64,000 nt of DNA from assembly GCA_023954045.1 (NCBI GenBank), contig JAMLIR010000006.1, forward strand, positions 62,001 to 126,000, read 5' to 3'. Source of the DNA: Burkholderiaceae bacterium (GTDB taxonomy: Bacteria; Pseudomonadota; Gammaproteobacteria; Burkholderiales; Burkholderiaceae_E). Each line of letters opens with the position of its first letter. Within the stretch, counting starts at the first letter, position 1. Shown here one piece after another: positions 44,164 to 52,620 of this stretch. The notes below the pieces were generated by a model. It was not told where the DNA came from and did no database searches. It worked only from the letters and a program-made list of their open reading frames with translations. A program made the position numbers and the translations under genes.

Positions 44164-45721
44164 GCCGGGCGGCGACGCAGCCGTCGGAGAGCCCGGCGTC
44201 GCGCGCGTGACACGCGGCGACCCGTATAGCGCATCGCGAATCGCGCACGGCGTCGTCTACCTGATCGGCGGAAAGGCGATCACGTCGATCGCCGGTATTG
44301 GCACCTTTCTGCTGCTGGTGCGGGTGCTGCCGGTCGAACAGTTTGCCGCCTACTCGATCCTGTTTGCGCTCGTCGAACTGGTCGATGCGATCACCGGTGT
44401 CGGATTGGGCCAAGTGCTCTCCCGATATGTGCCCGAACTGTACGTAGGGCACCGGGACTACGCACTTCGGCGCCTTGTCGCGGTGACGATGGCGCTGCGC
44501 TTGGGCGTGCTCGGCGTGTTCGTCGCGCTGGTCTATCTACTCGCGCCCGCAGTCTCACCGCTGATCGGCCTCGCCGACTGGGAATGGGCCGTCAAGGGAT
44601 ACCTTGCGGTCGTGCTGGTACGGGTTGTCTCTACATCGCTCTTCGGCGTGCTCGAGTCGATGCTTCACCAGGCCATCGGACAAATCGGTTTCGGACTGGT
44701 GACCGTACTGCGTTTCGCACTCCTTGCAGGTGCGGCGAGCCAGGGTGTCCTGGATCTGGAGGCCGTAATCCTGATCGAGTTCGTGACCGACCTGATTGGC
44801 TGCGGGATCATGTCGATCGGGCTGCTGCGCGCAATGCCTCGCGACCTGGCCAGCGAAGCCGGCGGTGACGCGGGTTGGGCGAGGGCCAATCTGCGCCGGA
44901 TGTCCGAGTTCGGCATCAAGGGTTACCTCCAGCACATGCTGATCCTGCCGTACGGCACTTCCACCAACCGGCTACTCGTCGGAGGCGCCCTGGCGAGCTC
45001 GGAAGTCGCGTTGTTCGGTTTTGCGCAGTCAGTGGCAGAGCTGATGGAGCGATACCTGCCGGTGAAACTCCTCGCCGGCGTCATACGTCCGGTGCTCACT
45101 GCACGCTACGTGCGGGATGGCCGATTCGCGGACCTCGAACTGGCGGCAAACCTCATCTTCAAGATCAATGCCTTCGTGATCTGCTTGAGCGCGGTCGTCA
45201 TCTTCGCCGGCGGCACGGACCTGATCGGCCTGGTGAGTGGTGGAAAGTACACGGTCGGCAGCGTCCCGTTGCTGCTGCTGATGTGCGCGCTCGTGTTGAT
45301 GTATTCGATGCGTCACATGCTCGACCAGGTGAGCCACGCCGTTGAACGCAACGGCCCGCTGATCTGGTCGAACGCAATCATCACCTCCTCAGTGCTTCCC
45401 GGAATCGTGTTGCTGCCCCATTTCGGCGTCTACGCAATGCCCACATCAAACCTGGTCGGCCTGGCGGCGGGCTGCCTGATCCTGATCTGGCGACTCCGGG
45501 CCGAGGGTTTCGCGTATCACCAGGACCTCGCCGGACTCGCCCGGATGCTTGCCGCCACGGGAGTTGCCGTTGGCGCTGCGGAGCTCGTTCGCCGGTCGGG
45601 GGTCGGATGGGCCGTTGCGCTGGTGGCTAGCGTCGCGGTCTTCGCCGGCGCGATTGCTGCGCTTCGGCCCGTGAACGCCGCGGAAGGCCGGTTGCTCGTG
45701 TCGCTGATCAAGCGCCGATAG
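44153..45721 (+). CDS. Wzx-like polysaccharide flippase (MOP/PST superfamily)
   Basis: This 522-residue membrane protein has about fourteen helices and should flip lipid-linked repeat units to the periplasm. Typical phrases are YLIGGKAITSIAGIGTFLLLVRVLPVEQFAAYSILFALVEL and, later, VALFGFAQSVAELMERYLPVKLL and GGTDLIGLVSGGKYTVGS. Translation starts at GTG 44153, overlapping the Wzy-like gene by 11 bases. Upstream alternatives are absent, and the nearest ATG is out of frame. A small hairpin 15 bp after the stop may end the transcription unit that began at 37696. Confidence 0.85.
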   Translation: MPHEPGGDAAVGEPGVARVTRGDPYSASRIAHGVVYLIGGKAITSIAGIGTFLLLVRVLPVEQFAAYSILFALVELVDAITGVGLGQVLSRYVPELYVGHRDYALRRLVAVTMALRLGVLGVFVALVYLLAPAVSPLIGLADWEWAVKGYLAVVLVRVVSTSLFGVLESMLHQAIGQIGFGLVTVLRFALLAGAASQGVLDLEAVILIEFVTDLIGCGIMSIGLLRAMPRDLASEAGGDAGWARANLRRMSEFGIKGYLQHMLILPYGTSTNRLLVGGALASSEVALFGFAQSVAELMERYLPVKLLAGVIRPVLTARYVRDGRFADLELAANLIFKINAFVICLSAVVIFAGGTDLIGLVSGGKYTVGSVPLLLLMCALVLMYSMRHMLDQVSHAVERNGPLIWSNAIITSSVLPGIVLLPHFGVYAMPTSNLVGLAAGCLILIWRLRAEGFAYHQDLAGLARMLAATGVAVGAAELVRRSGVGWAVALVASVAVFAGAIAALRPVNAAEGRLLVSLIKRR

Positions 45722-45735
45722 CGCCGTTGTGCCAG

Positions 45736-45749
45736 CCGCCAGGTGGCGG
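45736..45749 (+). terminator. Small hairpin after the flippase gene
   Basis: CCGCC-AGGT-GGCGG is a perfect but short stem in the 167-bp gap before the MBOAT gene. It is only a candidate and has no U-tract. Confidence 0.25.
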
Positions 45750-45888
45750 ACCAGCCGACGAACCGGCGATTTCGGGTGATCGATCACACTTCCATCTGCC
45801 TCAGATGCTGCTAGCCTTTCGAGCGGCCAGGAGCTTCGCTCGCACACTGCGCACGAAGCTGGGGCGCGCGCACCGATTCGGGTAGTCC

Positions 45889-47382
45889 ATGCTTTTTCCC
45901 TCCGGCGAGTTCCTGTTCGTCTATCTGCCGATCGTGCTGGCAGGTTTCTTCCTGTTCGCACGATTCGCGGGAGTGCAGGTGGCCGCAGCGTGGCTCGCGC
46001 TATCGTCGTTCTTCTTCTACGGCTTCTGGCGCATCCAGGACCTGCCGCTGCTGGCAGGGTCCATCACGTTCAACTACGTTGCAGGCTGGCTCATCCAGCG
46101 CAGATCTCCGAAAGCGCTCATCTCGAACAGAGCCGTACTCGTCGCCGCGATCTCGGTCAACCTCCTGCTGCTGGCGTACTTCAAGTACGCCAACTTCCTC
46201 CTGGAGTCGGCAGCCTCCCTTCTCAGCGTGACCGTCGGACCGGTCGACGTCACCTTGCCGATCGGCATATCGTTCTTCACCTTCACGCAAATCGCTTATC
46301 TGGTCGACTCCTATGCCGGCAAGGTGCGCGAGAGAAATCCGCTGCACTACGCCCTCTTCGTCACCTACTTCCCGCACCTGATCGCCGGCCCGGTGCTGCA
46401 TCACGCCGAGATGATGCCGCAGTTCGCGAGGCGCGAGACCTACCGTCCGCAGGTCACAGGGATGGTGCTCGGACTCGCGTTCCTCGCGACAGGACTTGCA
46501 AAGAAGGTCCTCGTGGCCGACAGCGCCGCGCCTTTCGCCAATGCGCTGTTCGACTCGGTGGCGAGCCGATCGGTCGGCACAGTCGAGGCGTGGCACGGCG
46601 TCCTCGCTTACACGATCCAGATCTACTACGATTTCTCCGGCTATTCGGACATGGCAGTCGGCCTGTCGCTGCTCTTCGGGGTGCGATTGCCCTACAACTT
46701 CGATTCGCCCTACAAGGCGCGCAGCATCATCGACTTCTGGCGACGCTGGCACATGACGCTGTCGCGCTTTCTTCGCGACTACCTGTACGTTGCCTTGGGC
46801 GGAAACCGACGAGGCGTCACGCGACGCTACCTGAATCTGGGAGTCACCATGCTTCTGGGCGGGCTGTGGCATGGCGCGTCGTGGACCTTCGTCGCCTGGG
46901 GCGGTCTGCACGGCGCGTTCCTGATCGCCAACCATGGGTGGCGGCACGTCAGACAACGCGCTGCCAATGCCTTGCCGTGGCTCGAGAGCCCGCAAGTCCG
47001 TCCAGTGGGCAACGCGCTCGCGCTCGCGCTCACGCTGATTTGCGTCATGGTCGCTTGGGTATTCTTTCGGGCGGCCGGTTTCTCCGATGCCGCGAAAATC
47101 ATCTTCGCCATGTTCGGATCGGCCGGGGGAACTCCGCTCGGCGCTGGCGCCGCCGGCAACTGGTTCTGGCTGTCGACCGCGCTCGCGATCGCGATACTCG
47201 CGCCAAATTCCCAGCAAGTGATTGACCAGCGGCTTCGACCCCACCTCGAGAAGCTGGTCTCGTCTCGGACAGCCGACCTTGGAATGGGCGCCGCCATGGG
47301 CGCAACGGTCGTCGCGATCGCCATGCTTGCGTTCGTCTCGGCATCGAGAGACGTCAGCGAGTTCATCTATTTCAACTTCTGA
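45889..47382 (+). CDS. MBOAT-family O-acyltransferase (AlgI-like)
   Basis: This 497-residue integral membrane acyltransferase moves acyl groups (usually acetyl) across the membrane for attachment to exported polysaccharide. Characteristic motifs are LPIGISFFTFTQIAYLVD, HHAEMMPQF, DFSGYSDMAVGLSLLFG, SIIDFWRRWHMTLSRFLRDY and the catalytic histidine (about His328) in GGLWHGASWTFVAWG. The length is that of AlgI/PatA. The stop shares one base with the following SGNH gene (TGATG). This matches the usual MBOAT plus SGNH pair, in which the second protein transfers the acyl group in the periplasm. Confidence 0.9.
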   Translation: MLFPSGEFLFVYLPIVLAGFFLFARFAGVQVAAAWLALSSFFFYGFWRIQDLPLLAGSITFNYVAGWLIQRRSPKALISNRAVLVAAISVNLLLLAYFKYANFLLESAASLLSVTVGPVDVTLPIGISFFTFTQIAYLVDSYAGKVRERNPLHYALFVTYFPHLIAGPVLHHAEMMPQFARRETYRPQVTGMVLGLAFLATGLAKKVLVADSAAPFANALFDSVASRSVGTVEAWHGVLAYTIQIYYDFSGYSDMAVGLSLLFGVRLPYNFDSPYKARSIIDFWRRWHMTLSRFLRDYLYVALGGNRRGVTRRYLNLGVTMLLGGLWHGASWTFVAWGGLHGAFLIANHGWRHVRQRAANALPWLESPQVRPVGNALALALTLICVMVAWVFFRAAGFSDAAKIIFAMFGSAGGTPLGAGAAGNWFWLSTALAIAILAPNSQQVIDQRLRPHLEKLVSSRTADLGMGAAMGATVVAIAMLAFVSASRDVSEFIYFNF

Positions 47383-48491
47383 TGAAGCAACGCCGACTCG
47401 TGCGAGTGCTCTGCGGATTCGCGATCGGGATCGCCGTGGCGCTTGCAGCGCTCGAAGGGCTCTTGCGATTGTTGCCGATACAGGACGGAATCCATGCCGC
47501 CGACCCGGACGATCGCTGGCCGGTCCATCACATGGATCCGCACGCCGATGTGCACTGGTCGGCCGGCTGGAATCTCACCAATCCGACAAGGAGCCGCACC
47601 AACAACCTTGGTTACGTCGCGCCGTTCGACTACGTCTCGGGGACGCGGATCGTCGCCGTCCTTGGTGACAGCTACGTCGAATCGCTGATGAACCCATACG
47701 CAAGCACACTTCAGGCGCAACTCGAACGACTTCTCGGCGGCACGATCCCCGTATACAACTTCGGAATCGGCGGGTCGTCACTCGCCGACTACCTAGGTTT
47801 GGCGCATCTTCTCAAGCGGGCGTTCGTGGTCGACCGCCTCGTAGTCGTCATCGGCGAAGGAGACTTCATCGAGGGATTCGCACGGCAGCCGGGGCACTTC
47901 TTCTGGTCGCCGGATAGCGACGGTCTCGTCGAATCGCAGCCGGAAGTGGTCCGCGATGCGTTGAAGAAATGGCTCCGGGGACTCGCGCTCTTCCGGTATG
48001 TACGGGGAAATCTTCGGCTCAGTGCAAAGGCCCTGTTCAAGCCGCACCCCGGCGCTGACGCGTCAGAGTGCGTCGCGACAGGACTGTTGAGCGGCGACCG
48101 CGCGTTGATACGCGCCTTCGTCGACACCCTGCCGAACGCCTACGGTTTGCCTCCCGAACGGATCGTCCTGTTGTTCGATTCCGAATCGGAGCGCCGCGCC
48201 ATGTACGATCCAAACCCCGCGCGACGAAACGTCGTCGCGTGTCCGACGCGAGACGGTCGCGCGCTCGAGTTCCTGGCGTCGGAGGCGAGTCGCGCCGGCC
48301 TGCAGGTCGCACATCTGTCGCCGGCCTTTCGCCGGCACTTCGCGACCACCGGCGAAAGGGTCGATCACTCGCCCGACGATTGGCACTGGAACGCGGCGGC
48401 GCACCGCATGGCGGCGCTCGCAGCGTTCAGCGCGATAGGCGTCGGCGCCACCAGCGGCCATGCCGCGCTGCAACCGCCTCGGCGTCCCTGA
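47382..48491 (+). CDS. SGNH-type periplasmic acyltransferase/esterase, partner of MBOAT
   Basis: This 369-residue protein has an N-terminal membrane anchor or signal (about 8-32) and an SGNH hydrolase-like domain. Block I is VAVLGDSYVES (Ser97), block II is GIGGSS, and the terminal Asp/His motif is DDWHWNAAAH at about 330. Proteins of this kind (AlgX/AlgJ or PatB-like) take acyl groups delivered by the MBOAT and attach them to the polymer. One-base overlap with the upstream stop shows coupling. The C-terminal 25 residues are Pro/Arg-rich and may be variable. Which sugar is acylated is unknown. Confidence 0.8.
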   Translation: MKQRRLVRVLCGFAIGIAVALAALEGLLRLLPIQDGIHAADPDDRWPVHHMDPHADVHWSAGWNLTNPTRSRTNNLGYVAPFDYVSGTRIVAVLGDSYVESLMNPYASTLQAQLERLLGGTIPVYNFGIGGSSLADYLGLAHLLKRAFVVDRLVVVIGEGDFIEGFARQPGHFFWSPDSDGLVESQPEVVRDALKKWLRGLALFRYVRGNLRLSAKALFKPHPGADASECVATGLLSGDRALIRAFVDTLPNAYGLPPERIVLLFDSESERRAMYDPNPARRNVVACPTRDGRALEFLASEASRAGLQVAHLSPAFRRHFATTGERVDHSPDDWHWNAAAHRMAALAAFSAIGVGATSGHAALQPPRRP

Positions 48492-48584
48492 AGAGAAGCC
48501 AGCGAGAGCGCCGAGAAATGCGTGCAGTGCGGGAGAGCTGCGCCCGCGTCGCGTGCCCACGCACGATTGTCACGGCCAAGTTGA

Positions 48585-49535
48585 TCAACGGATGGCTTTC
48601 TCCGGCTTGCGCGCAACGAACTCGAACGATCCCGCATTCGCGAGGAGGCGCAACCGCTCGGACGCCCCAGGCCTGATAGTCGAGCCGATGCGCCACCACA
48701 GCCTGTGCAGGGCTTCGAGCGGCCAGACGAGCGCGGTGGTCATGAAAGCCGGAAGCCGTGGAAACAGGCTCATGTTCGCCTGCGCCCGCAGGCCCGACCA
48801 GTCTTCGTTCGGCGCGACGCGCAGCACCTCGAATCCTGCCGAGTCCAGCGTGTTATAGGTGCCGAGATGCGTATGGTGATAGAAGCTGTCTCCGTGGAAC
48901 GGCTCCAGGAAGGCGACCGTCCCGATGTAGTAGCCGCCCGGCTTGAGGACCCTGAGGACTTCTTGCGCGACAACGAATGGATACCGAATGTGTTCGAGCA
49001 CCGCCATGGACACCACGAACTCGACACTTGATGCTCGAAACGGCAGCGCGTGACCGTCCCCGAGTATGGGGGCCATCGGATTGGAGTAGTCGAGTCCCGC
49101 CCACTGAAACCCCGCGCGCTCGCAAGTCTCGCGGTGCAGGCCCGATCCGCAGCCGAGGTCCAGCGCGATGCTTCGGTCTGACGCCGCCTTCGGAAAATAG
49201 CTCAGCAGAGCTTGAGTGAGATGCCACGGCGCGGTAGTGCCAGCGAAGTCGACCTCCGGATTTCTCCTCGGGAGAAGCGGACCGAACTCGAAGCCGTCCT
49301 TGACCAACCCCGCCCCCAGCCGAAACTCCATTGGAAAGGTCTTCGGTCGGCGAAGGCGCAGGTCAACGGCGCCACTTGACGAATGTTCGAAAACGCAGCC
49401 GCAGTCCTTGCACCGCAGGGACCTGTCGACTCGTGCCAGCTCTCCAGCGCATTGTGGGCATGCAATCACCTCCCACACAGCGTTCGGGATACCGGGCAGG
49501 CTCGGATCGGTTCCGGCGGCAGGCGAAGCCATCAT
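48585..49535 (-). CDS. Class I SAM methyltransferase with N-terminal zinc ribbon
   Basis: This 316-residue protein has a Trm112-like zinc ribbon (ACPQCAGEL...CKDCGC at about 27-48) followed by a Rossmann methyltransferase domain. Motif I is ALDLGCGSGLHRETC, motif II has LDYSNPMAPILGDGHALPF, and a later segment reads VSMAVLEHIRYP and LKPGGYY. It is convergent with the SGNH gene (93-bp gap). Members in glycan loci methylate sugars or lipid carriers, but the substrate here is not evident. Tandem ATGs start it, and the second at 49532 is equally possible. Confidence 0.78.
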   Translation of the reverse strand: MMASPAAGTDPSLPGIPNAVWEVIACPQCAGELARVDRSLRCKDCGCVFEHSSSGAVDLRLRRPKTFPMEFRLGAGLVKDGFEFGPLLPRRNPEVDFAGTTAPWHLTQALLSYFPKAASDRSIALDLGCGSGLHRETCERAGFQWAGLDYSNPMAPILGDGHALPFRASSVEFVVSMAVLEHIRYPFVVAQEVLRVLKPGGYYIGTVAFLEPFHGDSFYHHTHLGTYNTLDSAGFEVLRVAPNEDWSGLRAQANMSLFPRLPAFMTTALVWPLEALHRLWWRIGSTIRPGASERLRLLANAGSFEFVARKPEKAIR

Positions 49536-49689
49536 TCGTGAGCAGACAGTGCGTAGGACGGGTCAAGCGACTTGCGTCGTTCGCGGATCCTGAACGCGCC
49601 CGAACCATCCTGCATCCAGTCGCGTTCGCCGAGAAAGAAAGCCACATGCCCAAGGGCAGGTCGACCCCCGGGAACGCGGGCCTCAGTCG

Positions 49690-49882
49690 ACATGCTAGCA
49701 AGCCGTGGGCTACCGAGGAAGGGACCTTCCGCTTCCGCCGAAGCGCGGGGGGATGACTTCGCGCCCAATGTTCCGTCGGGGGCAACCGGCTCGAGCACGT
49801 CACCAAAGATCGGCGGATGACCAGCTTCCACTCGCTGGCCGAGGTGCGCATTCCGACCAATCCACGCCGACTGTCGGGCGCC
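49690..49882 (+). pseudogene. Decayed inverted copy of the Trp-rich lipoprotein gene's 3' end
   Basis: The 395-bp gap 49536-49930 contains no intact gene. On the plus strand it is recognisably homologous to the end of the minus-strand gene at 52621-53730. Pseudogene phrases DDFAPNVPSG, then (after a frame change) GGNRLEHVTKDRRMTSFHSLAE, correspond to DNFKTNGPMG and GFNRFKYLTNDWQMVSFHSLTE of the intact protein. The stop codon is replaced, since GTCGGGCGC is followed by CCG instead of TGA. At least one indel breaks the frame. Homology fades upstream of about 49735. Confidence 0.65.
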
Positions 49883-49930
49883 CGGCTGTTCCCGAAAGGG
49901 CGCCCCGCGCCCGGGCGCGCATCCTGCCCC

Positions 49931-51178
49931 CTACCTGCCGTCCCTGGCCGGCTGGTTTCGGACACCGGGCACAGCAGTCGGCGCGCTTCTGGCAGGCCCG
50001 GAAACCAGTTCGTGGAAGACCCGTTCGTAGCCCTGCGCGCAGGCATCCCAGTTGAACTCGCGCTCGGCCCTCTCGCGGCCGCGCAGGCCGTTTTCCCTGA
50101 GTTGCCGCGGATTGTCGAGTGCCCACTGGAGTTGTCGCTGCAGGTCGTCGATGTCGCCGCGCCGGAAGAGCACTGCGGTGTCGCCGACGACGAACTTGTT
50201 CTCGGGAATGTCGCTGCAAATCAGCGGGGTTCCGAGACCCATGTTCTCCAGGATCACCGGGGATAACCCCTCGATGTCGGACGGCTGCACGTAGGCGTAG
50301 GCATTCTTCATCAGTGCGAACAGCTTCGACCCGAAGATGAAACCCGGGATGACGACCCGCTGGTCCTTCGTTGCCGCGATCTCATGCTCGTATCGGGACG
50401 GATTCGGAGCGCCGCCCACCAGAAGCAGCTTCTTGTCGGTCTTCGTCCGTTCGAATGCCGGCACCAGGTAGTGCAGGCCCTTGTCCGGAATGAACCGGCC
50501 CACGAACAGGAAATATTCGCCCGGCTGCACCCCCAGCTCATCCAGAACCGAGGCGTCGAGGTTATCCTGCGGCACCTCTGATCCCCATGGAATGAAGTCG
50601 TACTCCCGCCGAAACCGCTTCTCGAAATCAGCCTTGTAGAAGATGCTGTCGAACACCACCCGATGAGGTACATACGCGGTCACGAAGACCGTCAGCCACA
50701 GATACAGGCGCCCATACCACGGCCATTTTCCGCGTTGCCAGTCGACCCCGTCCTGGCTGAGTACCACCTTCTTGCCGAACAAGCGCAACAGCAGGCCGAA
50801 AGGGCTGTTGCCGGTGTTGTGGATGTGGACGACGTCGGCAGTGTCATGGACGATGATGTCCCAGCACACCTTGAATGAATGGATAATCGAATCGAAGCCT
50901 TTCATCCGCGTCGGCGTGTAGAAGTTCTTCGTCACGACGCCCTTGTACTCGTCGCCGATCGGCTTGTCGCCCTTGAACAGTCGGTTGTAGGCGACCACCG
51001 AATGGCCGCGCGCAGCCAGTCGGGTGTGCAGCTCGACCGACACCTTGTCGACGCCGGCGCAACCGGGTCGCTGCGGAATCGATCGAAACGTGAAGGTGGC
51101 GATGCGAAGTCGCTCTTGCGCGGGCTGTGGCGAGACCGAATCGACGGGAGGAGAGGAGACTTCGGAAGCAGCGGTCAT
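49931..51178 (-). CDS. Glycosyltransferase family 4 enzyme
   Basis: This 415-residue GT-B enzyme has an N-terminal domain reading RIATFTFRSIPQRPGCAGVDKVSVELHTRLAARGHSV in short segments (G-rich acceptor loop, then VVHIHNTGNSPFGLLLRLFG). The C-terminal donor domain has FLFVGRFIPDKGLHYLVPAF and the E-x7-E type motif SDIEGLSPVILENMGLG. ATG 51178 starts it 8 bp after the stop of the next glycosyltransferase gene, so the two leftward genes form an operon. They are bracketed by the intact and decayed copies of a lipoprotein gene. Sugar specificity is unknown. Confidence 0.85.
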   Translation of the reverse strand: MTAASEVSSPPVDSVSPQPAQERLRIATFTFRSIPQRPGCAGVDKVSVELHTRLAARGHSVVAYNRLFKGDKPIGDEYKGVVTKNFYTPTRMKGFDSIIHSFKVCWDIIVHDTADVVHIHNTGNSPFGLLLRLFGKKVVLSQDGVDWQRGKWPWYGRLYLWLTVFVTAYVPHRVVFDSIFYKADFEKRFRREYDFIPWGSEVPQDNLDASVLDELGVQPGEYFLFVGRFIPDKGLHYLVPAFERTKTDKKLLLVGGAPNPSRYEHEIAATKDQRVVIPGFIFGSKLFALMKNAYAYVQPSDIEGLSPVILENMGLGTPLICSDIPENKFVVGDTAVLFRRGDIDDLQRQLQWALDNPRQLRENGLRGRERAEREFNWDACAQGYERVFHELVSGPARSAPTAVPGVRNQPARDGR

Positions 51179-51185
51179 ACGGGCA

Positions 51186-52448
51186 CTATGCATGGCCGGG
51201 GCACAGCCCCAGTTCGTTTCGTGATACGCCGACGCCGAGTGTGGCATAAATGTCGAGCATCGAGGCGGTGTAGCGCTCCCGGCTGAATTCGGTCTCAACC
51301 AGGCGCCGTCCTTGCCGCCCGAGCGAGACGACCTCGGAGGCCGGGGAATCCATGACTGCGCGCATGGCGGCTTCGAGAGCATCGACGTTGCCGCTCTCGA
51401 ACAGCCACCCGGTCTCGCCATCGCGAACCATCTCGGGGATGCCGCCGATGCGGGCGCCTATCACCGGCTTCCCCATCGCGAGGCTCTCCAGCACGCTGAT
51501 CGGCGAATTCTCGTACCACTCCGATGGCAGGACCGTAGCCCGCGCGCCGCGCACGATCGAGTAGAGCGAAGCGCCGGTCCTGTACCCGGCGAATTCGACG
51601 GGTGCATCGATCTGCGCAGCCAGTTGCCTGAGCTCGTCCTCGATCGGCCCGGTGCCGACCAGCACCAGCGGCACCCTGGCGCGAGCGGCCGCGCGAACCA
51701 GCGTGAACAGCCCCTTCTCATGCGCGAGCCTGCCGAAGTAGACGAGGTGTCGGCCCGGCTCGAAACAGGGCTCGAACCGGGTGGCATCGACGAAATTCGG
51801 AACGTGGACGAATTTGTCGCGGTTCCAACCCCACTCGACGAACTTGTCGATGAAGAACCGGCTCGGAACGACGATCCGGTCAAGGTACTTCTCGTAGGTG
51901 CGTAGCCAGCGATGCAGCGAGCTTTCCATCGCCACGATCGCACTGGCGGCGACCGAGTCGAGCACACAGCGGTTCAGGATCACCTGGAAATAGCGCCCGC
52001 CCTTGCAACGTTCGCAGATCCCACGCGCGTTGAGCATCTTGTTGTTCGGGCATGCGATCTTGAGATCGTGCGCGGTCATCACGGCAGGAACGCCGAGTTC
52101 GTTGAGCACGGATAGGATCGAAGGCGACAAGTGATGATAGATGTTGTGGACGTGCGCGATATCCGGCCGCCGGTCCGCGATCAGCCTGCGGAGCTTGCGC
52201 TGCGCCTCGAAGGAGTAAACCACCTTGGTGGCTTTGACCACCTTCTCCCACGCCGTGTAGCGGTGCCCGAACTGTATTTCGTCTACGAAGTACTCGGACG
52301 ATTCGCAGGGCAGGTTCTCGGGAAAATGCATCGAGAAGAAGGTGTTACGCCACCCGAGAGACTCCATCAGCGCAGCGTGGTCCAGGTATACGGCGTCTGC
52401 GCCGCCGCGCCGGTAGTGGTAGCTGTTGATGCTGAGCAGGTGCGGCAT
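51186..52448 (-). CDS. Glycosyltransferase family 4 enzyme
   Basis: This 420-residue GT-B transferase begins LLSINSYHYRRGGADAVYLD, with the acceptor-loop glycines. An internal CPNNKMLNARGICERCKGG segment with paired cysteines is common in one GT4 branch. The donor domain has HLVYFGRLAHEKGLFTLVRA and PSEWYENSPISVLESLAMG, including the E-x7-E motif. ATG 52448 gives standard length; the frame is open further upstream, but that sequence lacks coding character. It is first in the two-gene glycosyltransferase operon, and a 172-bp gap separates it from the lipoprotein gene. Confidence 0.86.
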   Translation of the reverse strand: MPHLLSINSYHYRRGGADAVYLDHAALMESLGWRNTFFSMHFPENLPCESSEYFVDEIQFGHRYTAWEKVVKATKVVYSFEAQRKLRRLIADRRPDIAHVHNIYHHLSPSILSVLNELGVPAVMTAHDLKIACPNNKMLNARGICERCKGGRYFQVILNRCVLDSVAASAIVAMESSLHRWLRTYEKYLDRIVVPSRFFIDKFVEWGWNRDKFVHVPNFVDATRFEPCFEPGRHLVYFGRLAHEKGLFTLVRAAARARVPLVLVGTGPIEDELRQLAAQIDAPVEFAGYRTGASLYSIVRGARATVLPSEWYENSPISVLESLAMGKPVIGARIGGIPEMVRDGETGWLFESGNVDALEAAMRAVMDSPASEVVSLGRQGRRLVETEFSRERYTASMLDIYATLGVGVSRNELGLCPGHA

Positions 52449-52620
52449 TGTGAGGTTGCAGGATTCCGAGCCGCAAAGCCTCGCATAGCGCGGCCGAAAC
52501 GGATGTGTCGGAGTCGACGTCCCCCGCCAATTTAACCGATCTGCGTCCCGGGCAACGGCACGTGTCACCGCTTTGCGACACGCACCGGATGCCAGAGGCG
52601 CCCACCGAGCCGATCGTCGT